Below, in pieces: positions 54,096-62,679 of a DNA stretch of 64,000 nucleotides; position 1 is the stretch's first letter; each line of letters opens with the position of its first letter. The translations under genes and the position numbers were made by a program. Under the pieces are notes generated by a model. That model saw only the letters and a program-made list of their open reading frames with translations. It ran no database searches and was not told the origin of the DNA. The DNA comes from Bacteroidales bacterium (GTDB taxonomy: Bacteria; Bacteroidota; Bacteroidia; Bacteroidales; UBA1715), in assembly GCA_016714605.1 (NCBI GenBank), contig JADKDL010000001.1:434001-498000 (forward strand). Reading direction: 5' to 3'.

Positions 54096-55796
54096 ATGAA
54101 CACAAATCCAAATTATTCGAAATCATTATCATTACTGACTTTGTTGTTTTTCTTATGGGGTTTTCTCACCTGTCTAAATGACATTTTGATACCGCACTTG
54201 AAGAGTGTTTTTGATATGAATTACACTCAAACAATGCTTATTCAGTTTACTTTTTTTGGAGCTTATGCTTTAATGTCGGTTCCTTCCAGTTATTTAATAA
54301 ATAAAATTGGGTATAAAAATGGCATCATTGCAGGTTTGTCGTTAGCGGCTTTAGGAGCGTTTTTGTTTTACCCAGCCTCAATAGTTGTTGTGTATCCACT
54401 TTTTTTGTTTGCATTTTTCTTATTGGCATCAGGTATTACAATATTGCAGGTAGCAGCAAATCCTTATGTAGCAGCTTTGGGTAAACCCGAAACAGCATCG
54501 GGTAGAATGAATTTGACTCAGGCATTTAATTCTCTCGGAACTACTGTTGCACCAATATTGGGAGGCATACTTATATTAGGAGGAACCTATTTTAGTTTCT
54601 CAACTCAGAAAACTGATGTTATTGAAACCCCATCAAATTCACAAGTTGCTGAATTCTATGATAGTAAGTGGCAACAGTATGAAAAAAGAGATAGTATAGC
54701 TCAATTAGAAGTATTATTTCTTGCCAAAGATAATAAAGGACATATCTGGTTCGAAACAGAAAAAGATATCCTCAAATTTGATGGTGTTGAAATGACAAGC
54801 TTTCCTAAAGCAGATAAACAACTAGGTTTGCATTCTAAAGGAATATTGATAGAATCGGGAAATGAATCTGAAAAAATAACATCAATAGATCATGATTCGT
54901 TTATTCAATTTCAAAAAAATAAAGCAGAAACAGTACAACTTCCATATATTGCTTTATCTATTGTACTTCTTCTTATTGCACTTCTTTTCAAACTAGTAAA
55001 ACTGCCGGTAATAATTCACAAACAAACTAGTAAAACCGAACATTCTGTTTGGCAATATAAACATTTGGTCCTGGGAGCAATTGCTATTTTTATGTATGTA
55101 GGTGCAGAAGTATCAATTGGTAGTTTTTTGGTTAATTTTCTTGGTGAACGTAATATTGCCGGATTGCCAGAAAGCAAAGCAGCAGTATTTATTGCATTGT
55201 ACTGGGGTGGCGCCATGATAGGCAGGTTTCAAGGATCTTTGGCTTTATCAGGAGGTATTTCTAGCACCAAACGATATGTAAGTATGTTTTTAATAATTAT
55301 AGGAGCATTTGTATTGGCTTATGTAATTACTTCTGATTTTCAAAGTTCACTTTATTTTACCGGTTTCGCTCTCTTAAATGGTTTAGCAGTATTGCTCGGG
55401 TCATTTAAAGCAAATAAAACATTGGCTTGGTTCACCGCATTTACTATTTTGTTGCTGCTTACAACTATTATTTTCGATGGAAAAGTTGCAATGTGGTCTA
55501 TATTAGCAGTTGGTCTTTTTAATTCAATCATGTTTCCAACTATTTTCACATTGGCCATTCAGTTTTTAGGACCTAATACAAGTAAAGGTTCGGGTATGCT
55601 TAATACTGCAATTGTAGGTGGAGCTATAATACCTTTTCTTATGGGAGTTTTTGCCGATGCAATTGGAATAAAATTAGCATTTATACTACCGCTACTTTGC
55701 TATATTTACATTTTTTATTTTGCAATTATAGGGTACAAACCTAAGGGTAATCTGTATGAGAATAGTACTGAAGAGCAATCAGTTATTAAACATTAA
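54096..55796 (+). CDS. FucP/GluP-type sugar:H+ symporter with a large periplasmic insertion
   Basis: 566 residues, ~130-150 longer than FucP or GluP. Membrane segments 1-5 cover ~10-165, with FFLWGFLTCLNDILIPHLKS and GITILQVAANPYVAALGKPE, the family signatures. Segments 6-12 cover ~275-550. Between segments 5 and 6 (residues ~168-275, predicted periplasmic) there is a soluble insert containing KDNKGHIWFETEKDILKFDG (~210-230), which resembles a single blade motif of two-component-regulator beta-propellers. Family members import fucose, galactose or glucose with protons. Specificity is not readable; the fucosyltransferase-like gene nearby makes fucose one candidate. Confidence 0.88.
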   Translation: MNTNPNYSKSLSLLTLLFFLWGFLTCLNDILIPHLKSVFDMNYTQTMLIQFTFFGAYALMSVPSSYLINKIGYKNGIIAGLSLAALGAFLFYPASIVVVYPLFLFAFFLLASGITILQVAANPYVAALGKPETASGRMNLTQAFNSLGTTVAPILGGILILGGTYFSFSTQKTDVIETPSNSQVAEFYDSKWQQYEKRDSIAQLEVLFLAKDNKGHIWFETEKDILKFDGVEMTSFPKADKQLGLHSKGILIESGNESEKITSIDHDSFIQFQKNKAETVQLPYIALSIVLLLIALLFKLVKLPVIIHKQTSKTEHSVWQYKHLVLGAIAIFMYVGAEVSIGSFLVNFLGERNIAGLPESKAAVFIALYWGGAMIGRFQGSLALSGGISSTKRYVSMFLIIIGAFVLAYVITSDFQSSLYFTGFALLNGLAVLLGSFKANKTLAWFTAFTILLLLTTIIFDGKVAMWSILAVGLFNSIMFPTIFTLAIQFLGPNTSKGSGMLNTAIVGGAIIPFLMGVFADAIGIKLAFILPLLCYIYIFYFAIIGYKPKGNLYENSTEEQSVIKH

Positions 55797-55797
55797 C

Positions 55798-55815
55798 ATT
55801 TAGGTAATCCTAAAT
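55798..55815 (+). terminator. Small hairpin after the permease gene
   Basis: Arms 55798-55804 and 55809-55815 pair exactly (7 bp, 4-nt loop) starting two bases after the stop codon. A-rich sequence follows instead of a U-run, so termination is only likely by position. Confidence 0.35.
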
Positions 55816-55919
55816 ATTTAAAAAATAATAATGAATCCCTTAAAATGCGTCTAGTAAAATGCTTTTTAGAAAATTCATTTGTTAATAAAAACACTCAGTA
55901 CTAAAATAAAAAAGTGTAG

Positions 55920-56597
55920 ATGTTACAGACCAGATATGCTCTTATAGTTGCCGGTGGTGCCGGACTTAGAATGGGAAGTGATATACCAAAACAATTTTTG
56001 GAATTACATTCAAAGCCTATTCTAATGCACACTATAAACGCATTTTACACTTATGATGCTTTGGTAAAAATTATTGTGGTTTTACCAAACGAGCAAATAG
56101 ATTTTTGGAAACATCTTTATGAAAAACACAATTTTAGTATAAAACATGAATTAGTAGCAGGTGGCTCAGAACGATTTTATTCTGTAAAGAATGGATTAGC
56201 TGCAATTTCAGATAAAAATTCGCTTGTAGCAATACATGATGGCGTAAGACCATTGGTATCTGGAAACACATTATCTAGATGTTTTGAAACCGCAAAAAAA
56301 TATAATGTAGCAATACCTGTAATAGATTCAGTTGATTCTATTCGATATATTGAAAACAATGAAAGCAAAGCGTTGGAGAGAAGCAGAGTAAAATTGGTTC
56401 AAACCCCTCAAGTTTTTAATACGGAAATGATTAAATTAGCGTATGAACAAGCTTACAGCCAAGAATTTACCGATGACGCAAGCGTTTTTGAAAATGCCGG
56501 CAATCAAGTACATTTAGTTGAAGGAAACAGCGAAAATCTAAAAATTACAAAACCTCATGATTTGCAATATGCTAGTCATTTTTTGCTGCCACTTTAA
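55920..56597 (+). CDS. ispD: 2-C-methyl-D-erythritol 4-phosphate cytidylyltransferase
   Basis: 225 residues, the usual IspD length. The CTP-binding loop is IVAGGAGLRMGSDIPKQFLEL, followed by KPILMHTINAF, GGSERFYSVKNGL, VAIHDGVRPLVSG, IPVIDSVDSI and TPQVFNTEMIKLAYEQA, then FTDDASVFENAG. It makes CDP-methylerythritol in the MEP isoprenoid pathway, the precursor route to the undecaprenyl carrier used by the glycan genes. Single gene; 69 bp ahead of the histidine kinase gene. Confidence 0.95.
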   Translation: MLQTRYALIVAGGAGLRMGSDIPKQFLELHSKPILMHTINAFYTYDALVKIIVVLPNEQIDFWKHLYEKHNFSIKHELVAGGSERFYSVKNGLAAISDKNSLVAIHDGVRPLVSGNTLSRCFETAKKYNVAIPVIDSVDSIRYIENNESKALERSRVKLVQTPQVFNTEMIKLAYEQAYSQEFTDDASVFENAGNQVHLVEGNSENLKITKPHDLQYASHFLLPL

Positions 56598-56666
56598 TTA
56601 TTTAAAAAATATTTTATAGATGATATTGAAATAATTAGCTAACTTTGAACTCATTATTGAAAAAAA

Positions 56667-58124
56667 ATGAGGGGTGAAAATACTTTAATAGAAATAAGAG
56701 GAAAAAAAATAAACAGGTTTACTTTAGAGTTTTCAGATAAATCATTGGAACGCTCTTTTAAGTCTGATTACTTTTACCATTCCCTATTTCAAAATCGGTT
56801 GTCTATTATTTTTGGAATGATTGTTTTTTTGTTTTTTTCCATAATAGATACATACATCATTCCCGAATTATCAATCAGATTCATAATAACTAGAGTAGTT
56901 GTAATTTTACCTTTAGGTATTGCTGCGCTATTACTTTCTTATACAAAGAGAGACATCCTGAGTAATTATTTTCAAACATTTTCTGTTTTAGTTATTGGGT
57001 TTGTAATTAATTATTTTATTCTTACTTCCAGTTATGTCAATTTATCTCCCTATTACCCAGGACTAATATTATATTTTATTTATTTGTTTACCGTAATTAG
57101 AATTTATTTTATTAAATCGCTATTGGTATCTATTGGAGTATTAATAAGTTTTGAATTAACAATTTTATCAAATAATTCTTTGATGAAAGAAGATATTATT
57201 ACGGCAAACCTATATGTCTTGTCAGCTCTCCTGCTGTCTTCAATAGCCGGATATTTTGGAGAGTTGCTCATGAGAAAAAATTATTTAGTAAAGAATGAGT
57301 TGGAAAAGGCAAATGATGAAATTTCACAAGCAAGGCTTAATCTTGAAGATGAAATTCAGAAACGAACAGTAGAGTTAGTTAATATAAACAAACAGCTAAG
57401 AAAATCTAAATTAAGAGCAGAAGGTAGTGAGAATTTAAAAACAAATTTTATTGCAAATATTTCTCATGAAATCAGAACTCCCCTTACACGTATTATTGGT
57501 TTTAGTGAACTACTTACAAAAGCCGAATTGAGTTCTGATAAAAGAATGAAATACTCACTTATTTTACAAGAAAATTCAGATCAATTGCTTCGTGTAATAA
57601 CTGATATGATTGAACTTTCTAAACTACAGACCGATAATGTAAAAATACAAAATACAAAATTTAATCTTGCGCATTTTTTAGAGAGTTTTAATGCAATATT
57701 TTCAGAATTGAATTTTAAATACTCAAAAAATCAAATAAAATTCAGCATAGACAATTTTATTCAAGACTCTAAAATGCAAGTGTATTCAGATAAAAATGAA
57801 CTTCGCAAAGTTATTACCAATCTTTTAGATAATTCTGTAAAATTCACCAACAAAGGCTTCGTAAAACTATCTTGCAATGTAATTACAGAAAAATTCTTAA
57901 TGTTCTGTATATCAGACACCGGAATTGGAATAGATAAGGAAAATCAGGAGTTTATATTTGATTATTTCAGACAGGTAGATGATGGTGCTACACGCAGCTA
58001 CGGAGGTGTAGGCGTTGGTTTATCAATAAGTAAAGAGATAATAAGAAGCTTGGGTGGCGAAATTTGGGTAGAATCTGATAAAAATAAGGGAGCTAATTTC
58101 TACTTTAAAATCCCTTATGTTTAG
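56667..58124 (+). CDS. Membrane sensor histidine kinase
   Basis: 485 residues. About six membrane segments (~40-200; for example IIFGMIVFLFFSIIDTYII, VVVILPLGIAALLLSY, FSVLVIGFVINYFIL, LVSIGVLISFELTIL, YVLSALLLSSIAGYF) are followed by a coiled coil (~205-250). The HisKA domain has phosphoacceptor His267 in NISHEIRTPLTRIIGFSELL. The HATPase domain shows N box ELRKVITNLLDNSVKF, G1 CISDTGIGID, F box FIFDYFRQVDDGATR and G2 GGVGVGLSISKEI. No receiver domain and no adjacent response regulator; it is an orphan kinase of unknown signal. No periplasmic sensor domain longer than short loops. Confidence 0.93.
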   Translation: MRGENTLIEIRGKKINRFTLEFSDKSLERSFKSDYFYHSLFQNRLSIIFGMIVFLFFSIIDTYIIPELSIRFIITRVVVILPLGIAALLLSYTKRDILSNYFQTFSVLVIGFVINYFILTSSYVNLSPYYPGLILYFIYLFTVIRIYFIKSLLVSIGVLISFELTILSNNSLMKEDIITANLYVLSALLLSSIAGYFGELLMRKNYLVKNELEKANDEISQARLNLEDEIQKRTVELVNINKQLRKSKLRAEGSENLKTNFIANISHEIRTPLTRIIGFSELLTKAELSSDKRMKYSLILQENSDQLLRVITDMIELSKLQTDNVKIQNTKFNLAHFLESFNAIFSELNFKYSKNQIKFSIDNFIQDSKMQVYSDKNELRKVITNLLDNSVKFTNKGFVKLSCNVITEKFLMFCISDTGIGIDKENQEFIFDYFRQVDDGATRSYGGVGVGLSISKEIIRSLGGEIWVESDKNKGANFYFKIPYV

Positions 58125-58280
58125 TTGTTTTGATATTTGAAATGAAATGATATAAATCACTCATTTCTGTAGATATATTATTGACTCAATTGCGTATATT
58201 TATCTTTTGATTTATATATTCGTAGAGAAATCTCTTTTTAAAAGATTTTTGCTTTTTTTAAACAATAAATTACATTAACG

Positions 58281-58831
58281 ATGAAAAAAAAATCTCTTTT
58301 TTTACTATTTATACTAATGGTATTTATAACTGGTATTAACGCGCAGAAGAAGAAAGATATATTGAGTATGCCAAAGCAGAATCGCCTGTAGATGAGAGTA
58401 CTAAGGAAGTGACCTATGTAGTTGAGTTTTCTAACGATATGGCAGATTCGGTTTTGTTTAAAAGGGCTTTTCACTGGTATGGTTCGGCAATTAAAAGTAT
58501 GCGTATAGTCAAAGAAGAGACCATTTCTCCTAATCTAATTGTAGCTAAAGGTGAGATGGATTTACTTATGCCAGCCGAAGGAAAAGAGCCTCAAGCAAAA
58601 GCATTTCGTTTGAAATATTCTATGGAATCTAGAATTGATGGAAATAAAATTACAACCAAAATATTCAGATTTAATGTTCAAAATACTATCTATTCACCCA
58701 TTGAACCTTGGATAAAAGAACAGGATGAAGATTATTTGAAGAAGTTTTATTTGTTGTTTATAGAAGATAAATCGCAAGAAATACTGAGCAGCTTTAAAGA
58801 ATTTGTGAATGTAACTATTTATAGAAATTGA
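58281..58831 (+). pseudogene. Secreted DUF4468-like protein, frameshifted after the signal peptide
   Basis: The ATG at 58281 gives a clear signal peptide (MKKKSLFLLFILMVFITGIN-AQ), but this frame stops at a TAG 58390-58392. The adjacent frame, open from the GAAGAAGAA stretch near 58345 (AEEERYIEYAKAESPVDESTKEV), continues into EVTYVVEFSNDMADSVLFKRAFHWYGSAIKSM and ends at 58831. A one-base shift in the GAAGAAGAAAG repeat (~58345-58357) explains both. The pattern of V-x-F followed by L-F-K-R-A-F-H-W-Y, GEMDLLMP and RIDGNKITTKIFRFNVQNT fits the Bacteroidota DUF4468 (TBP-like fold) domain. Total ~180 residues; function unknown. Confidence 0.7.
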
Positions 58832-58970
58832 TTTATTGTAAAAAACAGTCAGTTCTATTGAGATTTTAAATAGTAAGAGAGGAATTTTTTTAACGGTTTT
58901 CTCTTATGAATATACTTATTGGTAATATATAAAATGGTAATTTTGTTTTTAATTAAAACAAACCAATAAA

Positions 58971-59783
58971 ATGAAGTTTTTAGTCAAAATATTGTTTGTT
59001 CTTATTCCTTTTTGTGGATATTCACAAATTGAGATAATTCTTGGAAGTGATACTTCTTACTATAAAAGCATATCAGACTTTGAAAGCTTCAATGTAATGA
59101 AAGAAGGGTATTGGAAAATATATTTTTCAGAAAGTAAAATAAAAGAAGAAGGACTTTACACAGAAAATTTAAAAGAGGGACGTTGGATAAGTTATTATTT
59201 AAATGGTAATGTCAAGCAAATTGTAACCTACGAAAAAGGACTTGCTCATGGTAATGTGAAAATGTATTATGATAATGGTTTGGTGTCTGAAGAGGGCTTT
59301 TGGAATGGAAAGGAAAAATGTTGGGTAGGAGAATATAAATTCTATTTTGAAAACGGCAACCCAAATTATTTATGGTATTATTCAGAAAACGGAAAAAGAA
59401 CCGGAGTGCAACGTTACTTTCATGAAAATGGAAAATTGAGTATAGAAGGCGAGTGGAAAGATGGTGCCGAAGTGGGAGTTATCAAAAAATACTATGATAA
59501 TGGAACTATAAAGTCGGAGGAGGTGTTCTTTGCCGGCAAAATGGATGTTAGTTCCGTAAAAATTTATGATAAGCAAGTAGCTGCTACCGATACTATTGAC
59601 AGGTTTTCTGGTAATGGGTATTACAAATCTAAAAACACCAAAGGACAAATTGTGTTTGAAGGTGTTTGGAAAGATGGTAAATTTGCCGATGGTGACAAAT
59701 TTATTTACGATGGAAATGGGAAATTAATTAAGATTCAGATATACAGAAATGGAAATTTAATGGGCGAAAAGGATCCGTTTTAA
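58971..59783 (+). CDS. Secreted MORN_2/YwqK-repeat protein
   Basis: 270 residues. Signal peptide MKFLVKILFVLIPFCGYSQ, then about seven ~22-residue MORN_2 repeats: EGYWKIYFSESKIKEEGLY, EGRWISYYLNGNVKQIVTY, HGNVKMYYDNGLVSEEGFW, GEYKFYFENGNPNYLW, GVQRYFHENGKLSIEGEW, GVIKKYYDNGTIKSEE and KGQIVFEGVW. Such repeats occur in proteins labelled YwqK-family antitoxins, but here a signal peptide points to the cell envelope, so an antitoxin role is unlikely. Role unknown. It precedes cysS by 48 bp. Confidence 0.85.
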   Translation: MKFLVKILFVLIPFCGYSQIEIILGSDTSYYKSISDFESFNVMKEGYWKIYFSESKIKEEGLYTENLKEGRWISYYLNGNVKQIVTYEKGLAHGNVKMYYDNGLVSEEGFWNGKEKCWVGEYKFYFENGNPNYLWYYSENGKRTGVQRYFHENGKLSIEGEWKDGAEVGVIKKYYDNGTIKSEEVFFAGKMDVSSVKIYDKQVAATDTIDRFSGNGYYKSKNTKGQIVFEGVWKDGKFADGDKFIYDGNGKLIKIQIYRNGNLMGEKDPF

Positions 59784-59831
59784 AAGAAAAATAAACATAT
59801 ACAATTACATTTTTATATTTACAATACATAG

Positions 59832-61298
59832 ATGGAGGGGAAGCTATTTATTTATAATTCGTTAAAAAGAACAAAAGAAGAGTTTGTTGCTATAAATTAT
59901 CCATACGTTGGTTTATATGTATGTGGCCCAACCGTTTACGGAGAGGCTCATTTAGGTCATGCTCGACCTGCAATTACCTTTGATATTTTGTTTAGATTAT
60001 TGCAGCATCTTGGTTATAAGGTTAGATACGTTAGAAATATTACTGATGTTGGGCATTTAGAAAATGATGCCGATCAAGGCGAAGATAAAATTGCAAAAAA
60101 GGCGAGGGTTGAACAGCTTGAGCCAATGGAAATTGTTCAACTCTATACCGACAATTATCATGAAAATATGAAGGCGCTAAATGTTAAATCGCCTAGTATT
60201 GAACCACGAGCATCGGGTCATATTATTGAACAACAACAGATAATTCAAAAAATAATTGATAACGGTTTTGCATACGAAGCAAACGGCTCTATTTATTTTG
60301 ATGTAAAGAAATATAATCAGACCAATAAATATGGATTATTGTCAGGCAGAAATATAGACGATTTGCTTGAAAATACCAGACAGCTTGACGGACAAGAAGA
60401 AAAAAGAGCATCGCTTGATTTTGCACTGTGGAAGAAGGCTAAACCGGAGCATATTATGAGATGGCCTTCGCCTTGGAGCGATGGTTTTCCGGGTTGGCAT
60501 TTAGAGTGTACCGCTATGAGTACTAAGTATCTGGGAGAGACTTTTGATATTCATGGAGGTGGATTAGACTTACTGTTTCCACATCATGAGTGCGAATTAG
60601 CTCAGTCAAAAGCAGCATTAGGTAAAGATTCTGTAAAATACTGGATGCACAACAATATGATTACCATAAATGGTCAAAAAATGGGTAAATCTTTAGGTAA
60701 CTTTATTACTTTAAAAGAATTATTTTCAGGAAATCATACATTGCTTGAGCAGGCTTATAGTCCAATGACAATAAGATTCTTTATTCTACAAGCCCATTAT
60801 AGAAGTACCTTAGATTTTTCAAACGATGCATTACAAGCCTCGGAAAAAGGATTGGCAAGACTTATTTCTGCCTACAAAGTTTTAGATGGTCTAGAAACTG
60901 CTGAGAAATCTACATACAATGTTGAAGAGTTGAAAAATAAATGTTATCAAGCAATATTAGATGATTTAAACACTCCAATATTAATTGCACATCTTTTCGA
61001 AGCGGTAAAAATTATTAATGCAACAAAAATTGGAACAGAAAAACTTTCAAAAGAGGATGTTAGTGTATTGAAACAAGTTTTTGAATTGTTTGTTTTCGAT
61101 ATTTTAGGAATAAAGATTGACGAAAATGCAGGAAACGGAGAATTGTTGAACAATGTAGTTTCTATTTTACTAAATTACAGACAGAAATCAAAAGAAAATA
61201 AAGACTGGTCAACAGCCGATGAAATAAGGAATGAGTTGAAAGAAATAGGAATAATAATAAAAGATAGTAAAGAAGGTTTTACTTGGGAAATGGAATAA
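59832..61298 (+). CDS. cysS: Cysteinyl-tRNA synthetase
   Basis: 488 residues. Charges tRNA-Cys. The start MEGKLFIYNSLKRTKEEF leads to VGLYVCGPTVYGEAHLGHARPAITFD, with the first zinc-binding Cys and the HIGH-type motif. KVRYVRNITDVGH follows. Other zinc ligands are in WHLECTAMS and HHECELAQS. The KMSKS-type loop is GQKMGKSLGNFI. The C-terminal helical bundle ends ..STADEIRNELKEIGIIIKDSKEGFTWEM. Slightly longer than the E. coli enzyme (461), as often in Bacteroidota. The ATG at 59832 is preceded by a short gap of 48 bp. Confidence 0.97.
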   Translation: MEGKLFIYNSLKRTKEEFVAINYPYVGLYVCGPTVYGEAHLGHARPAITFDILFRLLQHLGYKVRYVRNITDVGHLENDADQGEDKIAKKARVEQLEPMEIVQLYTDNYHENMKALNVKSPSIEPRASGHIIEQQQIIQKIIDNGFAYEANGSIYFDVKKYNQTNKYGLLSGRNIDDLLENTRQLDGQEEKRASLDFALWKKAKPEHIMRWPSPWSDGFPGWHLECTAMSTKYLGETFDIHGGGLDLLFPHHECELAQSKAALGKDSVKYWMHNNMITINGQKMGKSLGNFITLKELFSGNHTLLEQAYSPMTIRFFILQAHYRSTLDFSNDALQASEKGLARLISAYKVLDGLETAEKSTYNVEELKNKCYQAILDDLNTPILIAHLFEAVKIINATKIGTEKLSKEDVSVLKQVFELFVFDILGIKIDENAGNGELLNNVVSILLNYRQKSKENKDWSTADEIRNELKEIGIIIKDSKEGFTWEME

Positions 61299-61364
61299 GT
61301 TGATGAAATTTGGAATTTTTAATTTTTTTTGAATATTTTTACATAAAATTATCCCGACGAGTTT

Positions 61365-61754
61365 ATGGAATCATTAATAATAAAAAGAACCGAAGATACC
61401 CCTGAAGTAGAGTTTAGCATCAAAACTGGTGTATTTAAAATTTCAGGCAGGTCTTTGCCGGAAAATGCAATAGAATTTTATAAGCCTATTTTTGCATGGG
61501 TCGATGAGGCTCTTAAAAGTTCTGCTAATAGGGATATTAACGTTGAGATTAGGTTGGAGTATTTCAATACAGCATCGTCTAAACAGATAGCTAAGTTGTT
61601 TCTTTTACTTGAAAACTTTATAGAAACAAACAATATTTCTATAAAATGGTATTATGAAAGGGAAGATAATGATATGCTTATATCGGGAAGTCAGTATGCG
61701 AAATTCTTGAATCTGTCTTTTACTTTTATTGAATTTGATTCCGATTCAGAATAA
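61365..61754 (+). CDS. siaC: SiaC/DUF1987 family regulatory phosphoprotein
   Basis: 129 residues, the usual size. It starts ESLIIKRTEDTPEVEFSIKTGVFKISGRSLPENAIEFYKPI, with the conserved I-S-G-R-S-x-P-E-N, and has IRLEYFNTASSKQIAKLF with a phosphorylatable Thr in NTASSK. In Pseudomonas the homologue regulates the SiaD diguanylate cyclase and is phosphorylated and dephosphorylated by SiaB and SiaA. No SiaA, SiaB or GGDEF gene is adjacent here, so any partner lies elsewhere. Followed by a strong terminator. Confidence 0.9.
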   Translation: MESLIIKRTEDTPEVEFSIKTGVFKISGRSLPENAIEFYKPIFAWVDEALKSSANRDINVEIRLEYFNTASSKQIAKLFLLLENFIETNNISIKWYYEREDNDMLISGSQYAKFLNLSFTFIEFDSDSE

Positions 61755-61774
61755 TAATTTAAAGTTTTATATAT

Positions 61775-61803
61775 AAAGCACTGCAACTATGTGGTGCTTT
61801 TTT
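61775..61803 (+). terminator. Rho-independent terminator after siaC
   Basis: A 7-bp stem (arms 61775-61781 and 61794-61800) is followed by a T-run through 61803 and a second T-run at 61805-61809. It starts 21 bp after the siaC stop and ends the cysS-siaC segment. Confidence 0.75.
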
Positions 61804-61828
61804 GTTTTTATGTTGGTATTAAATCCCT

Positions 61829-62655
61829 ATGAAAAATTTTCTTTGTCCGGTTTGCAATTCTAACGTTATTGAAACGCAATATTTCAATAACGTTTATAAA
61901 GATAATAATTACTATTGTGAGAGTTGTAATTCATATCATGTTTTTAAAAAAATTGATGATAGTGCCTATTACAAAGAGAATTATCACGAAAAATTTAATT
62001 ATAAACTCAGTTCGTTTAAATATAAACTTATAAGTTTATTACCTTTTATTGCTTATAGAAGTACTTCTAGATTGGTATATCTAAAAAGTAAGTTAAAGAA
62101 AATAAAATTCAAGAATATTTTAGAAATAGGAGCAGGAGCAGGCGAACATTTTATTGTTTTTAATAATTATTTTAAGCTTGAAAAATATATAATGGTAGAG
62201 CCTGGAGTGGTGATTGGCTTTAAAAATGAAAAATTAAAAGTTATAGATTCAGTTTTTGAAGCCACCGATATTTCTGATTATAAAGATGTTGAATTGATAA
62301 TGATGTTTCATGTTTTGGAACATATATTTGATTTGGATGATTTCTTTGAAAAGATAAAGAAAACAGGAGCTAAATATTTTTATTTTGAAGTTCCGAATAT
62401 AGCTAATGAGCAATGCAAAAATCTTTCGTTACTTGACCATCCCACTATCATCATTTCACTATAGAGTCTCTTTATACTATGTTTGAGAAGTATAAATTAA
62501 AACCAATTATAATTGAGGGAGTTGAGCCAATTTCCTATCATCCATTTAATAAAATAGGGTTCTTTAAAAAATATTATCTCCGTTTTTTCAAGAAGAATGA
62601 AATTTACAACCTTCAAGATGGTATGTACACCAGGGGAATTGTAGAACTTAGATAA
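61829..62655 (+). pseudogene. Zinc-ribbon class I methyltransferase of the glycan locus, frameshifted
   Basis: The N-terminal zinc-ribbon CPVCNSNVIETQYF..CESCNSYHVF is followed by a class I SAM-binding core ILEIGAGAGEHFIVF, VELIMMFHVLEHIFDLDDFF and YFYFEVPNIANEQC. The frame stops at 62462-62464 after LLDHPTIIISL, but with one extra C in the C-run at 62441-62443 it continues as DHPHYHHFTIESLYTMFEKY and ends ..GMYTRGIVELR at 62655, the normal methyltransferase end (HxHHFT). Restored length is ~275 residues. It resembles methyltransferases acting on nucleotide sugars or lipid-linked glycans. A KpsS-like gene follows 24 bp later. Confidence 0.82.
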
Positions 62656-62679
62656 CTTTAAAAAATACTCTTTCATAGT

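Noticed and set aside
58971..59783. Antitoxin of a YwqK-type toxin-antitoxin pair
   Set aside because: The protein has a signal peptide and no toxin gene is adjacent; the repeat type alone does not show an antitoxin role.
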